From NCBI RefSeq assembly GCF_002419815.1, contig NZ_DIGV01000031.1, positions 33,173 to 74,145 on the forward strand: DNA of 40,973 nucleotides, written 5' to 3'. Of the stretch, positions 1-7,211 are shown piece by piece. The position numbers and the translations under genes are program-made. The DNA is from Brevundimonas sp. UBA5713. GTDB lineage: Bacteria > Pseudomonadota > Alphaproteobacteria > Caulobacterales > Caulobacteraceae. The first letter of the stretch is position 1. Every line of letters begins with the position of its first letter. A model generated the notes under the pieces. The model saw only the letters and a list, made by a program, of their open reading frames with translations, made no database searches and was not told where the DNA came from.

Positions 1-281
1 CTAAGATCGTGGCACCTTCGGCCTCGGTGGTCGCCAACGTGACCGCCCGTCCGGAAACCGATCCTGAAACCATCCGCCGCCTGCTGGTCGAGCAGGTCAC
101 GGGCCGCGTCCGCTGGCGCGAGAGCATGGAGTGGATGGCGACCGAGGGCGGCGTGACCCGCTTCGTCGAAGTCGGCTCGGGCAAGGTTCTGACCGGCATG
201 GCCAAGCGCATCGCCGCCGACGCCGAGGCTCTGGCCCTCAACACGCCGGAAGATTTGGAAGCTTTCGCCAAGTCGCTCTAA
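1..281 (+). CDS. fabD: Malonyl-CoA:ACP transacylase, C-terminal end (partial)
   Basis: Only the last 93 or so codons are in the window; the reading frame is open to the left edge, so the start is missing. FabD moves the malonyl group from CoA to acyl carrier protein, supplying extender units for fatty-acid synthesis in the cytoplasm. The visible piece carries the typical FabD ending: a VVANVTA stretch, the L-V-E-Q-V-T-G-RVRW segment, and the FVEVGSGKVLTGMAKRI block with its conserved glycine-rich turn. The order fabD-fabG-acpP-fabF downstream supports the call. A strong hairpin terminator follows directly, so fabD is probably not read through into fabG here, and an opposite-strand gene lies between them. 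The catalytic Ser and His lie upstream and cannot be checked. Confidence 0.93.
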   Translation, partial: KIVAPSASVVANVTARPETDPETIRRLLVEQVTGRVRWRESMEWMATEGGVTRFVEVGSGKVLTGMAKRIAADAEALALNTPEDLEAFAKSL

Positions 282-303
282 GCGATCGAGGCAAGACGAT
301 ATG

Positions 304-335
304 AAAGGGCGGGAGAGCTGATCTCCCGCCCTTTT
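304..335 (+). terminator. Rho-independent terminator after fabD (probably bidirectional)
   Basis: A perfect 13-bp stem (304-316 with 322-334, A3G3CG3AGA type) with a five-base GCTGA loop ends in TTTT on the plus strand. On the minus strand the same stem ends in TTTC, so it can also stop the convergent serine-hydrolase transcript. Confidence 0.85.
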
Positions 336-338
336 ATC

Positions 339-1622
339 TTAGCGGTTGATGCCCAGATCGGCATCGATGGCCGGACGAAGTTCGCTCAACACATTGACCG
401 AGCGATAGGGCAGGGCCTGCATCATCAGGACGGCGGCGAAGTTGTGGGCGGGGTCGATCCACGCCTGCGTCGAGGCCGTGCCGCTCCAGCCGAACTCTCC
501 GGCGCGCTTGTGGCCCTCGCGGGCGACCCAGCCGCCGAAACCGTGACCGCCGCTGGCGGCTTCGATCTCGCTGTCGAGAATATCCGAACGCATCAGCTGG
601 GCCGTTTCCGGCGTCATGATGCGGCGACGGCCCAAAGCCCCGTCGTTCAGCAGCATGGCGAGGAAGTCCAGATAGTCCGCCGCCGTGGACAGCAGACCGG
701 AACCGGCGAACGGCAGAGGCACTGGGCGCGAAAGAGCCTCCGCAGAGGCTGCGGCCACAGCCTGTCGGGGGCCACGGCCATTGGTGCCATAGTTGTAGAT
801 GGCGGCCAGACGCTCGGCATCGCCGTCGCGCAGGCGCCAGACGGTGTCGGACATATCCAGCGGGTTCAGGATGCGGCGCTGGACAAAGTCGGCATAGGCC
901 ATGCCGGACGCACGCTCGATCACCACAGCCAGCACGTCGATGGAGATGCCGTACTCATAGCGCGTGCCCGGCTCGAACATCAGCGGGATGTCGGCCAGAC
1001 GCTTGATCAGTTCGTCATAGGTTTCCGGCTGGTCGCGACCGCTGGCGCTGGTGGCCATGAAGATGCCATTGCTGGCATAGGCGCGCTGGACCGCATTATT
1101 GCCGGTGTGGGCATAGGTGAAGCCCGCCGTATGCGTCAGCAGGTGGCGGATGGTCATGGTTTTTTGCGCCGGACGGGCATTCAGGTTGCGCGCCGGATTG
1201 CGGGCGACCTTCAGCTCGGCAAACTCGGGGATGATTTCGGCGACCGGCTGGTCGAGGCTGATCTTGCCTTCCTCGATCAAAATCGCGGCGGCAGCCCCCG
1301 TAATCAGCTTGGTCATCGAATAGATTCGGAAAATCGTGTCCCGATCCACCCTGGTGAAGCTGCCAAAATCGAGCGTTCCAGCCTGAACAAAGGCTTGCCC
1401 ACCTTCGGGAAGTTGGACCCCGACGCACAAGCCGGGCAGGCGGCTTTGCGACACAAAACGGTTCAGAACGTCCTGCGTCATCGGCAGGCGGTCTATGCCG
1501 CGAACAGCAGAAAGTCCTGCATTTCCAGCGCTTTGGCACGCGCTCATGGAAAAGGGTAGCGTCAGCGCTCCAGCCCCCAACAGAAGGTGGCGGCGGTTGA
1601 AATTGGGATGTTCTGCGACCAT
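339..1622 (-). CDS. Exported serine hydrolase, beta-lactamase/class C-like (EstB family)
   Basis: A 427-residue protein of the serine beta-lactamase-like family that includes class C enzymes, family VIII esterases and D-aminopeptidases. The N-terminus has a twin-arginine-like NRRHLLLG stretch (residues 9-16), a hydrophobic run and a possible lipobox ending at Cys29, so it is probably exported through Tat and may be lipid-anchored. Catalytic motifs visible: S102-M-T-K105 (SxxK) and Tyr224 in the R-Y-E-Y-G-I-S segment. A C-terminal E-F-G-W-S-G-T segment stands where the third motif of class C relatives lies. The start was set at the ATG that gives the signal sequence; the frame stays open far upstream but only as antisense of fabG. 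The gene is convergent with fabD and divergent from fabG, 87 bp away. The family cannot be split into esterase, peptidase or lactamase from sequence alone, so the substrate is unknown. Confidence 0.88.
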   Translation of the reverse strand: MVAEHPNFNRRHLLLGAGALTLPFSMSACQSAGNAGLSAVRGIDRLPMTQDVLNRFVSQSRLPGLCVGVQLPEGGQAFVQAGTLDFGSFTRVDRDTIFRIYSMTKLITGAAAAILIEEGKISLDQPVAEIIPEFAELKVARNPARNLNARPAQKTMTIRHLLTHTAGFTYAHTGNNAVQRAYASNGIFMATSASGRDQPETYDELIKRLADIPLMFEPGTRYEYGISIDVLAVVIERASGMAYADFVQRRILNPLDMSDTVWRLRDGDAERLAAIYNYGTNGRGPRQAVAAASAEALSRPVPLPFAGSGLLSTAADYLDFLAMLLNDGALGRRRIMTPETAQLMRSDILDSEIEAASGGHGFGGWVAREGHKRAGEFGWSGTASTQAWIDPAHNFAAVLMMQALPYRSVNVLSELRPAIDADLGINR

Positions 1623-1709
1623 TGAAACCTTCCGTTGCGGCACCTTCCTCTGGCGAAGCGAGCCAGGTTCAGATAGGACCAGCGCAAAGATTTGGCGGAG
1701 CAGACCGAG

Positions 1710-2450
1710 ATGTTCAACCTCGAAGGCAAGACAGCACTGGTAACCGGCGCGACCGGCGGCATTGGCGGCGCGATTGCACGGGCCCTGCACGCACAAGGTG
1801 CAAATGTTGTGCTGTCGGGCACCCGCGAGGCCGTTCTGGCCGAACTGCAGGCCGAATTGGGCGAGCGCGCCTTCTATGCGGTGGCCAATCTGTCGTCGCC
1901 GGAATCGGTCGACGGTCTGGTGGCCGCTGCCGAGGAAGCCGCAGGCAACCCGCTGGACATTCTGGTGGCCAATGCGGGCATCACCAAGGATGGCCTGCTG
2001 ATGCGTATGAAGGATGAAGACTTCCAGTCGGTCATCCAGATCAACCTTGAATCCTACTTCCGCCTGACCCGCGCGGCGGTCAAAGGCATGATGAAGCGCC
2101 GTTCGGGCCGCATCATCGGCGTGACCTCGGTGGTCGGCGTGACCGGCAACCCCGGCCAGACCAACTATTCGGCCTCCAAGGCCGGCATGATCGGCTTCTC
2201 CAAGTCGCTGGCGCAGGAAGTCGGCTCGCGCGGCATCACCGTGAACTGCATCGCGCCGGGCTTTATCGCCTCGCCGATGACCGATGTGCTGAACGACCAG
2301 CAGCGCGACGCCATTCTGGGCCGTATTCCGGCGGGCCGTCTGGGCACGGGCGATGAAATCGCCGCCGCTGCCGTCTATCTTTCGTCGAATGAAGCCGCCT
2401 ACGTCACGGGTCAAACCCTGCACGTCAACGGCGGTATGGCGATGATCTAA
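1710..2450 (+). CDS. fabG: 3-oxoacyl-[ACP] reductase
   Basis: 246-residue short-chain dehydrogenase that reduces 3-ketoacyl-ACP with NADPH in the first reductive step of fatty-acid elongation. Near the N-terminus is the Rossmann motif TGATGGIGGAIA (cofactor glycines). Further on are the NAG motif (VANAGITKDGLLMRM), the catalytic serine in GVTSVVG, and the YSASKAG segment holding catalytic Tyr and Lys. The C-terminus ends with the VTGQTLHVNGGMAM block typical of FabG. I chose the ATG at 1710, which has a GGAG site nine bases upstream and gives the normal family length; an in-frame TTG at 1692 would add six residues. It is followed by acpP 193 bp downstream. Confidence in function is very high because of context and motifs. 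Confidence 0.97.
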   Translation: MFNLEGKTALVTGATGGIGGAIARALHAQGANVVLSGTREAVLAELQAELGERAFYAVANLSSPESVDGLVAAAEEAAGNPLDILVANAGITKDGLLMRMKDEDFQSVIQINLESYFRLTRAAVKGMMKRRSGRIIGVTSVVGVTGNPGQTNYSASKAGMIGFSKSLAQEVGSRGITVNCIAPGFIASPMTDVLNDQQRDAILGRIPAGRLGTGDEIAAAAVYLSSNEAAYVTGQTLHVNGGMAMI

Positions 2451-2455
2451 CCCCC

Positions 2456-2489
2456 TGCGGGCCCGATCACTTTCAGATCACGGCCCGCA
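2456..2489 (+). other. Hairpin after fabG, no T-run
   Basis: An 8-bp perfect stem (2456-2463 with 2482-2489, TGCGGGCC type), with a further GATC/GATC pairing inside, lies just after the fabG stop. No thymine run follows, so this is not a clear intrinsic terminator; it may be a processing or stability element between fabG and acpP. I see no convincing promoter in the remaining 150 bases before acpP. Confidence 0.35.
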
Positions 2490-2643
2490 ACAAACTGTTT
2501 CCAAACCCTGAGGCTGTGCTAAAGGGCGGAAACGCTCGCGGTGTTGTGAGTCCTTCAGGACTTGCCTCACCAAGGCTGCCGTGACACGGCGATAACCCAA
2601 CCCCGCCATCACGGCGACAACGAAACAGGCAAGAGAGACACTC

Positions 2644-2883
2644 ATGTCCGATACCCTCGAACGCGTCCGCAAGATCGTCATCGAACAACTGGACGCCGAC
2701 CCGGACAAGGTCACCGAAAAGGCTTCCTTCATCGACGACCTGGGCGCTGACTCGCTCGACACCGTCGAGCTGGTCATGGCCTTCGAAGAAGAATTCGACG
2801 TCGAAATCCCGGACGATGCTGCTGAGCACATCCAAACCGTCGGCGACGCCGTGAAGTTCATCAACGAGAAGCTGGGCGCCTAA
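2644..2883 (+). CDS. acpP: Acyl carrier protein
   Basis: 79-residue acidic helical protein that carries growing acyl chains on a phosphopantetheine arm. The attachment serine is Ser36 in the G-A-D-S-L-D-T-V-E-L motif, perfectly conserved, and the FEEEFDVEIPD and A-V-K-F-I-N-E-K blocks that follow are typical. Length is standard. The gene sits between fabG and fabF as in most proteobacteria. A purine-rich stretch (AAGAGAGA) precedes the ATG as a modest ribosome-binding site. A long hairpin downstream (2919-2962) separates it from fabF and could set the high ACP to FabF ratio. Confidence 0.98.
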   Translation: MSDTLERVRKIVIEQLDADPDKVTEKASFIDDLGADSLDTVELVMAFEEEFDVEIPDDAAEHIQTVGDAVKFINEKLGA

Positions 2884-2918
2884 TCAGGCCCCTGCGTTTC
2901 GTCGCAGACTTCAAGCTC

Positions 2919-2962
2919 ATGGCCGCCGTGACGGACCCCTAGCGGGACCGTCCGGCGGCCAT
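2919..2962 (+). other. Long imperfect hairpin between acpP and fabF
   Basis: Left arm 2919-2938 and right arm 2944-2962 pair along almost their whole length: ATGGCCGCCG with CGGCGGCCAT, then GACGG with CCGTC, then CCC with GGG, broken only by one bulged T and one A-A mismatch, with a CTAGC loop. The bases after it (TAGTGTTT) are a poor T-run. It may be a leaky terminator or an mRNA-stabilising 3' structure for acpP. Confidence 0.55.
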
Positions 2963-2975
2963 TAGTGTTTCTGGA

Positions 2976-3001
2976 GCTGATTCAGCACTCAGGCTGATTC
3001 A
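2976..3001 (+). repeat. Direct repeat GCTGATTCA x2, first copy within an 11-bp palindrome
   Basis: GCTGATTCA occurs at 2976-2984 and 2993-3001, 17 bp apart. The first copy extends to the perfect palindrome GCTGA-T-TCAGC (2976-2986). Each copy contains GATTC, a GANTC site. The repeats lie 76-100 bp before the fabF start, where an operator or a CcrM methylation-sensitive element could act. The function is inferred only from position. Confidence 0.3.
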
Positions 3002-3076
3002 TTTGGGTCGGGCGCCGGTAGGGCGACTGACAGGCTTTTACAGCCGTTGCACTGTCTGAACTAAGGAGCGCGAACC

Positions 3077-4357
3077 ATGCGCCGCGTCGTTATCACGGGC
3101 CTCGGCCTTGTCACTCCGCTGGGCACTGGCGTCGAGCACGTCTGGAAGAATCTGCTGGACGGTCAATCCGGCATCCGTCCGATCACCACCTTCGACACCG
3201 AAGGCTATGGCTGCACCATCGCGGGCGAAGTGCCTTCGGTCGATGGTCGTGGCGGCGGTGCGCCCGATCAGCCGGGCGTGTTCGATTTCGACAAGGTGCT
3301 GTCTCCCAAAGAGCGCAAGCGCGTCGATGACTTTATCGTCTTCGCTATGGCCGCAGCCGACGAAGCGCTGGCCGATGCCAACTGGAAGCCGGAAAGCGAA
3401 GAAGACAAGGAAGCCACCGGCGTCATGGTCGGGGCAGGCATCGGCGGCCTTGGCCCGATTGCCGACACCGCCATCATCCTGAAAGAGCAGGGCCCGCGCC
3501 GCGTCAGCCCGTTCTTTATCCCCTCGGCTCTGATCAATCTGGCGTCCGGCCAGATTTCGATCCGTCACGGTCTGAAAGGCCCGAACCACTCGGTGGTGAC
3601 CGCCTGCGCCACCGGTGCCCACGCCATTGGCGATGCGGCCCGTATGATCGCGCTGGGCGATGCCGATGTGATGGTGGCCGGTGGTGCCGAAAGCTCCATC
3701 GTGCCGATCGGCATTGCAGGCTTCCTGGCCTGCAAGGCGCTTTGCACCGCCTATAACGACACGCCTGAAAAGGCTTCGCGTCCCTATGACCGTGGCCATG
3801 CCGGCTTCATCATGGGTGAGGGCGCGGGCATTATGGTTCTGGAAGAGTACGAGCACGCTGTCGCTCGCGGTGCCAAGATCTACGCCGAAGTCGTCGGCTA
3901 TGGCATGAGCGGCGACGCCTACCACATTACCGCCCCGTCGGAAGACGGTGACGGTGGCCAGCGCGCCATGAAGGCGGCGCTGAAGCGTGCAGGGCTGGAG
4001 CCCTCGGACCTCGACTACGTCAATGCCCACGGCACCTCGACCATGGCTGACTGGATCGAACTGAAGGCCATCGAGCGTCTGGTCGGCGATCACGCCCAGA
4101 ACCTCGCTGTGTCCTCGACCAAGTCGATGACGGGTCACCTGCTGGGCGCTGCGGGCGCTATCGAGGCGGTGTTCTCGGTTTTGGCCATTCGCGACCAGAT
4201 GGTCCCGCCGACCATCAATCTGGATGATCCGGAGATGGAAACGCCGATTGATCTGGTCCCGCACAAGGGCAAGGCCAAGAAGGTGGATGTGGCCATGTCC
4301 AACTCCTTCGGCTTTGGCGGCACCAATGCCGCTGTGATCTTCAAGAAGGTCAACTAA
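3077..4357 (+). CDS. fabF: Beta-ketoacyl-ACP synthase II
   Basis: 426-residue condensing enzyme that elongates acyl-ACP with malonyl-ACP. The Cys-His-His triad is visible: Cys177 in V-V-T-A-C-A-T-G, His318 in N-A-H-G-T-S-T, and His354 in M-T-G-H-L-L-G-A-A-G, the last preceded by the conserved Lys349 of S-S-T-K-S. The C-terminal F-G-F-G-G-T-N loop is also present. A clear AAGGAG (3063-3068) fixes the start. The stretch at residues 54-70 (VDGRGGGAPDQPG) looks like a small insertion compared with enterobacterial FabF. The stop is one base before the mltG start, so the two are probably co-translated. Confidence 0.97.
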   Translation: MRRVVITGLGLVTPLGTGVEHVWKNLLDGQSGIRPITTFDTEGYGCTIAGEVPSVDGRGGGAPDQPGVFDFDKVLSPKERKRVDDFIVFAMAAADEALADANWKPESEEDKEATGVMVGAGIGGLGPIADTAIILKEQGPRRVSPFFIPSALINLASGQISIRHGLKGPNHSVVTACATGAHAIGDAARMIALGDADVMVAGGAESSIVPIGIAGFLACKALCTAYNDTPEKASRPYDRGHAGFIMGEGAGIMVLEEYEHAVARGAKIYAEVVGYGMSGDAYHITAPSEDGDGGQRAMKAALKRAGLEPSDLDYVNAHGTSTMADWIELKAIERLVGDHAQNLAVSSTKSMTGHLLGAAGAIEAVFSVLAIRDQMVPPTINLDDPEMETPIDLVPHKGKAKKVDVAMSNSFGFGGTNAAVIFKKVN

Positions 4358-4358
4358 C

Positions 4359-5549
4359 TTGGTCAAGGCTCCGGCGCGCCGTCCGACGACGAAAAAGTCA
4401 CCGCCTCGCGGCAAGGGCCCGAAAGGGTCCCGTTCGAGCCTTGGTATCGGCCTGCTGACGGCGGGCGGCACGTTGGGATTATTTCTAATGGCCGCCCTGA
4501 TCGCCGTATGGGCCATCTATTGGGGGCCGGGGCCAAAGGCGCAGGGCGAGGCACAGTCCACCATCGTCACCCTGCCGTCCGGCGCGGGCGTACCCGCCAT
4601 CGCTGCCAATCTGAAACAGGCGGGCGTAATCCGCTCGACTGATCTGTTCCGCGCGGCCATCAGCTTGACGGGGGCCGACCGCCGCATCCGTGCCGGCGAA
4701 TACGAGGTGCCGTCCGGCGCTTCTCTGGCCACGGTGGTGAACCTGTTGGTCGAAGGGAAGGGCGTTCGCCACTATGTCACCATCCCCGAGGGCTGGTCCT
4801 CGGCGCAGGCGGTGGACATCCTGATGCGCCAGCCGGTGTTGACGGGCGAGATCGAAGGCATCCCCGAAGAGGGTAGCCTATGGCCCGACACCTACGAGGT
4901 GTCGCGCGGCGAAACCCGTCAGGCGGTGATCGACCGTATGCAGCGCGCCGCCAACACCAAGCTTGAGGCCCTGTGGGCGCAGCGTGGCCCGAACACTGTG
5001 GTTCGCACGCCCAAGGAGGCCGTCATTCTGGCTTCTATCGTCGAGAAGGAAACCGCCGTGGGGGCAGAGCGCCCGCAGGTGGCCGCTGTGTTCAGCAACC
5101 GCATCCGCATGGGCATGCGCCTCGATAGCGACCCGACCATTGTTTACGGCATCACCAAGGGCCGCCCGTTGGGTCGTGGTCTGCGCGTGTCGGAAATCCG
5201 CACGCCGACGCCGTGGAACACCTATACCTTCACGGGGCTGCCGCCGACCCCGATCGCCAACCCCGGTGAGGAGGCGATCAAGGCCGTGCTGAACCCGCCG
5301 CGTTCGGACTATCTGTTCTTTGTGGCTGACGGCACGGGCGGTCACGTCTTTGCCCGCACCTATCAGGAGCATCTTCTGAACGTCGCCCGCTGGCGCGATA
5401 TCGAGCGCCGCCGCGCCGCTATTGCGCGTGGCGAGTCGGTCGAAGACATGCCCGAGTCGGTGATGAACGAGGGGCCGCGCGTGCTGACGCCGGACCAGAT
5501 CCCCGCCGGTGCCCAGATCATCCGCGTGCCGGAGCAAGCGCCCCAATGA
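4359..5549 (+). CDS. mltG: Endolytic murein transglycosylase
   Basis: 396-residue YceG/MltG-family protein that cuts nascent glycan strands in the periplasm and so helps set glycan length. A basic N-terminal tail (residues 1-28) is followed by one membrane segment at about 29-54. A LysM-like region follows (about 68-140), then the catalytic YceG domain. The catalytic glutamate is Glu229 in A-S-I-V-E-K-E-T, with the following F-S-N-R and D-S-D-P-T-I-V-Y-G motifs intact. The start is TTG, one base after the fabF stop, with AAGAAGG (4343-4349) as ribosome-binding site. The fabF-mltG-yicC-gmk order is common in alphaproteobacteria. The stop overlaps the next start as ATGA. Confidence 0.95.
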   Translation: MVKAPARRPTTKKSPPRGKGPKGSRSSLGIGLLTAGGTLGLFLMAALIAVWAIYWGPGPKAQGEAQSTIVTLPSGAGVPAIAANLKQAGVIRSTDLFRAAISLTGADRRIRAGEYEVPSGASLATVVNLLVEGKGVRHYVTIPEGWSSAQAVDILMRQPVLTGEIEGIPEEGSLWPDTYEVSRGETRQAVIDRMQRAANTKLEALWAQRGPNTVVRTPKEAVILASIVEKETAVGAERPQVAAVFSNRIRMGMRLDSDPTIVYGITKGRPLGRGLRVSEIRTPTPWNTYTFTGLPPTPIANPGEEAIKAVLNPPRSDYLFFVADGTGGHVFARTYQEHLLNVARWRDIERRRAAIARGESVEDMPESVMNEGPRVLTPDQIPAGAQIIRVPEQAPQ

Positions 5550-6451
5550 GCAAGACCGGACTAAACAAGGGCCCGCTGTCGGGCATGACCGGCTTTGGCC
5601 GTGCAGACGGTGCTCTGCATGGCTGGACGTGGTCGGTCGAGGCACGCTCGGTCAACGGGCGCTCGCTGGAGACCCGCTTTCGCGGCCCCAACGGCTTTGA
5701 CTCGCTGGAGCGACTGGCCAAGGCCGCATCGCAGGCGCGGTTCCAGCGCGGTCAGGTGTCGGTTGGCGTGCAAGCCCGCAAGGAAACGGCGGGTGACGCT
5801 CTGGTCCGCATCAATCAGGAGGCGCTGGACCGCTATACGGCGCTGGCCCAACAGTTGATGGCACAAGGGGCTGCGGCCCCGACGGCAGACGGTCTGTTGG
5901 CGCTGCGCGGCGTGATCGAGGTCGCCGAGGAGGGCGAAGACACCGATCAGCGCGCCGAGGTCGAGACCGCCATGGCCGCCACCATTGAACAGGCTCTGGA
6001 TGGTCTGTTAGAGGCGCGCCAGCACGAGGGCGCACAGCTGATGCCCGTCGTCAGTGAATTCGTCTCCCACATCGAAGGTCTGGTCGCCCGTGCCGAAGCC
6101 GAGGCGGGCGCACAGGTCGAAGTCATCCGCGACCGTTTTACCCGTCGCATGACCGAACTGGCCCCCGATGCGCCGGACCTGTCGGAGCGCATCTTCCTTG
6201 AAGCCGCTGCCTTGGCCGCCAAGGCCGATGTGCGTGAGGAACTGGACCGTCTGGCCGCCCACGTGGCCTCGGCGCGCGCGCTGCTGGCACAGCCGCCTGC
6301 GGGTCGCAAGCTGGATTTCCTGATGCAGGAGTTCATGCGCGAGGCGAACACCCTGTGTTCCAAATCGGCGACTACGGAACTGACCGCAGTCGGTCTGGAG
6401 CTGAAAGCTGTGATCGAACAGCTACGCGAACAGGTCCAAAACATCGAATAG
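5546..6451 (+). CDS. YicC-family endoribonuclease
   Basis: 301-residue protein with the two hallmarks of the YicC/YloC family: the N-terminal S-G-M-T-G-F-G-R-A block followed by a W-x-V-E-A-R-S-V-N-G-R strand, and the C-terminal DUF1732 ending with E-F-M-R-E-A-N-T-L-C-S-K. E. coli YicC has been described as an RNase that acts on small RNA and mRNA; the activity here is inferred by family. The ATG overlaps the mltG stop (ATGA), which implies translational coupling; a start at the internal Met14 would be closer to some family members. It is followed 106 bp later by gmk, its usual neighbour. Confidence 0.9.
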   Translation: MSKTGLNKGPLSGMTGFGRADGALHGWTWSVEARSVNGRSLETRFRGPNGFDSLERLAKAASQARFQRGQVSVGVQARKETAGDALVRINQEALDRYTALAQQLMAQGAAAPTADGLLALRGVIEVAEEGEDTDQRAEVETAMAATIEQALDGLLEARQHEGAQLMPVVSEFVSHIEGLVARAEAEAGAQVEVIRDRFTRRMTELAPDAPDLSERIFLEAAALAAKADVREELDRLAAHVASARALLAQPPAGRKLDFLMQEFMREANTLCSKSATTELTAVGLELKAVIEQLREQVQNIE

Positions 6452-6557
6452 GGCGGTTTAGGACTAAAGCCTGTAAGGTTTTAGGACCCGCCGCCTTGCA
6501 GGTGCTGTCCGTCAGTTTTATGCACCCTTGCTTCCACGAGTCGTTGAAAGCCAGTTC

Positions 6558-7199
6558 ATGTCGAGCGCACGCAGCCCCCGCCGAGGCGTCCTTCTTATTG
6601 TCGCCAGCCCTTCGGGCGCAGGAAAGACCAGCTTGTGCCGCCGCCTGATGGCCGACCACAAGAATCTGGAGCTGTCGATTTCGATGACCACGCGCGGCAT
6701 TCGCCCGGGCGAGGTCGATGGCCGCGACTATAATTTCGTCTCGCGTGAGGAGTTCCAGCGTCTGATCGACGCAGATGCCTTCCTTGAGTGGGCCGATGTG
6801 CACGGCAATCTGTACGGCACCCCGCGCGCGCCGGTGGAGCGTGCGCTGGCCGAGGGCCGTGACGTTCTGTTCGACATCGACTGGCAGGGCGCGCGTGACG
6901 TGGCCGAGAAATGCCCCGGCGATGCGGTTCGCGTCTTCATCCTGCCGCCGTCACTGGAAGAGCTGCGCCGTCGTCTGGTGACCCGCTCGCAGGACTCTGA
7001 AGAGGTGATCGAGCGCCGCGTGGGCAATGCCAAGGGCGAGATCGAGCACTGCGACGAGTTCGACTATGTGCTGGTGAACGAGGACTTTGACGGGTCCTAT
7101 GCCGAACTGGCCCACATCTATCACGCCGAGCGTAGTTGCCGCCGACGCAATCTGTGGATCGCGAACTACAAGCAGGCGCTGCTGAACGAAGTGGTTTGA
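6558..7199 (+). CDS. gmk: Guanylate kinase
   Basis: 213-residue kinase that converts GMP to GDP with ATP, linking purine salvage and synthesis to GTP and dGTP. The P-loop is at residues 16-24 (ASPSGAGKT). It is followed by the GMP-binding S-M-T-T-R-G-I-R-P-G-E-V-D-G-R-D-Y and the D-I-D-W-Q-G-A motif, all intact. The start at 6558 gives the normal length; a TTG 30 bases upstream in frame would only add an unrelated extension. The ribosome-binding site is weak (GAAAG). It ends the plus-strand block, and its terminator overlaps the end of the convergent kinase gene. Confidence 0.97.
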   Translation: MSSARSPRRGVLLIVASPSGAGKTSLCRRLMADHKNLELSISMTTRGIRPGEVDGRDYNFVSREEFQRLIDADAFLEWADVHGNLYGTPRAPVERALAEGRDVLFDIDWQGARDVAEKCPGDAVRVFILPPSLEELRRRLVTRSQDSEEVIERRVGNAKGEIEHCDEFDYVLVNEDFDGSYAELAHIYHAERSCRRRNLWIANYKQALLNEVV

Positions 7200-7211
7200 G
7201 CCAAAGTGCTA

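Noticed and set aside
1623..2423. A reading frame on the minus strand that extends the serine hydrolase by 267 codons across fabG
   Set aside because: The extra part is antisense of fabG and lacks any domain; the signal peptide starts at 1622. High-GC codon bias commonly opens such antisense frames.
3038..4516. 492-codon open frame on the minus strand opposite fabF
   Set aside because: No recognisable domain and it lies exactly over a real gene with intact catalytic residues; explained by codon bias.
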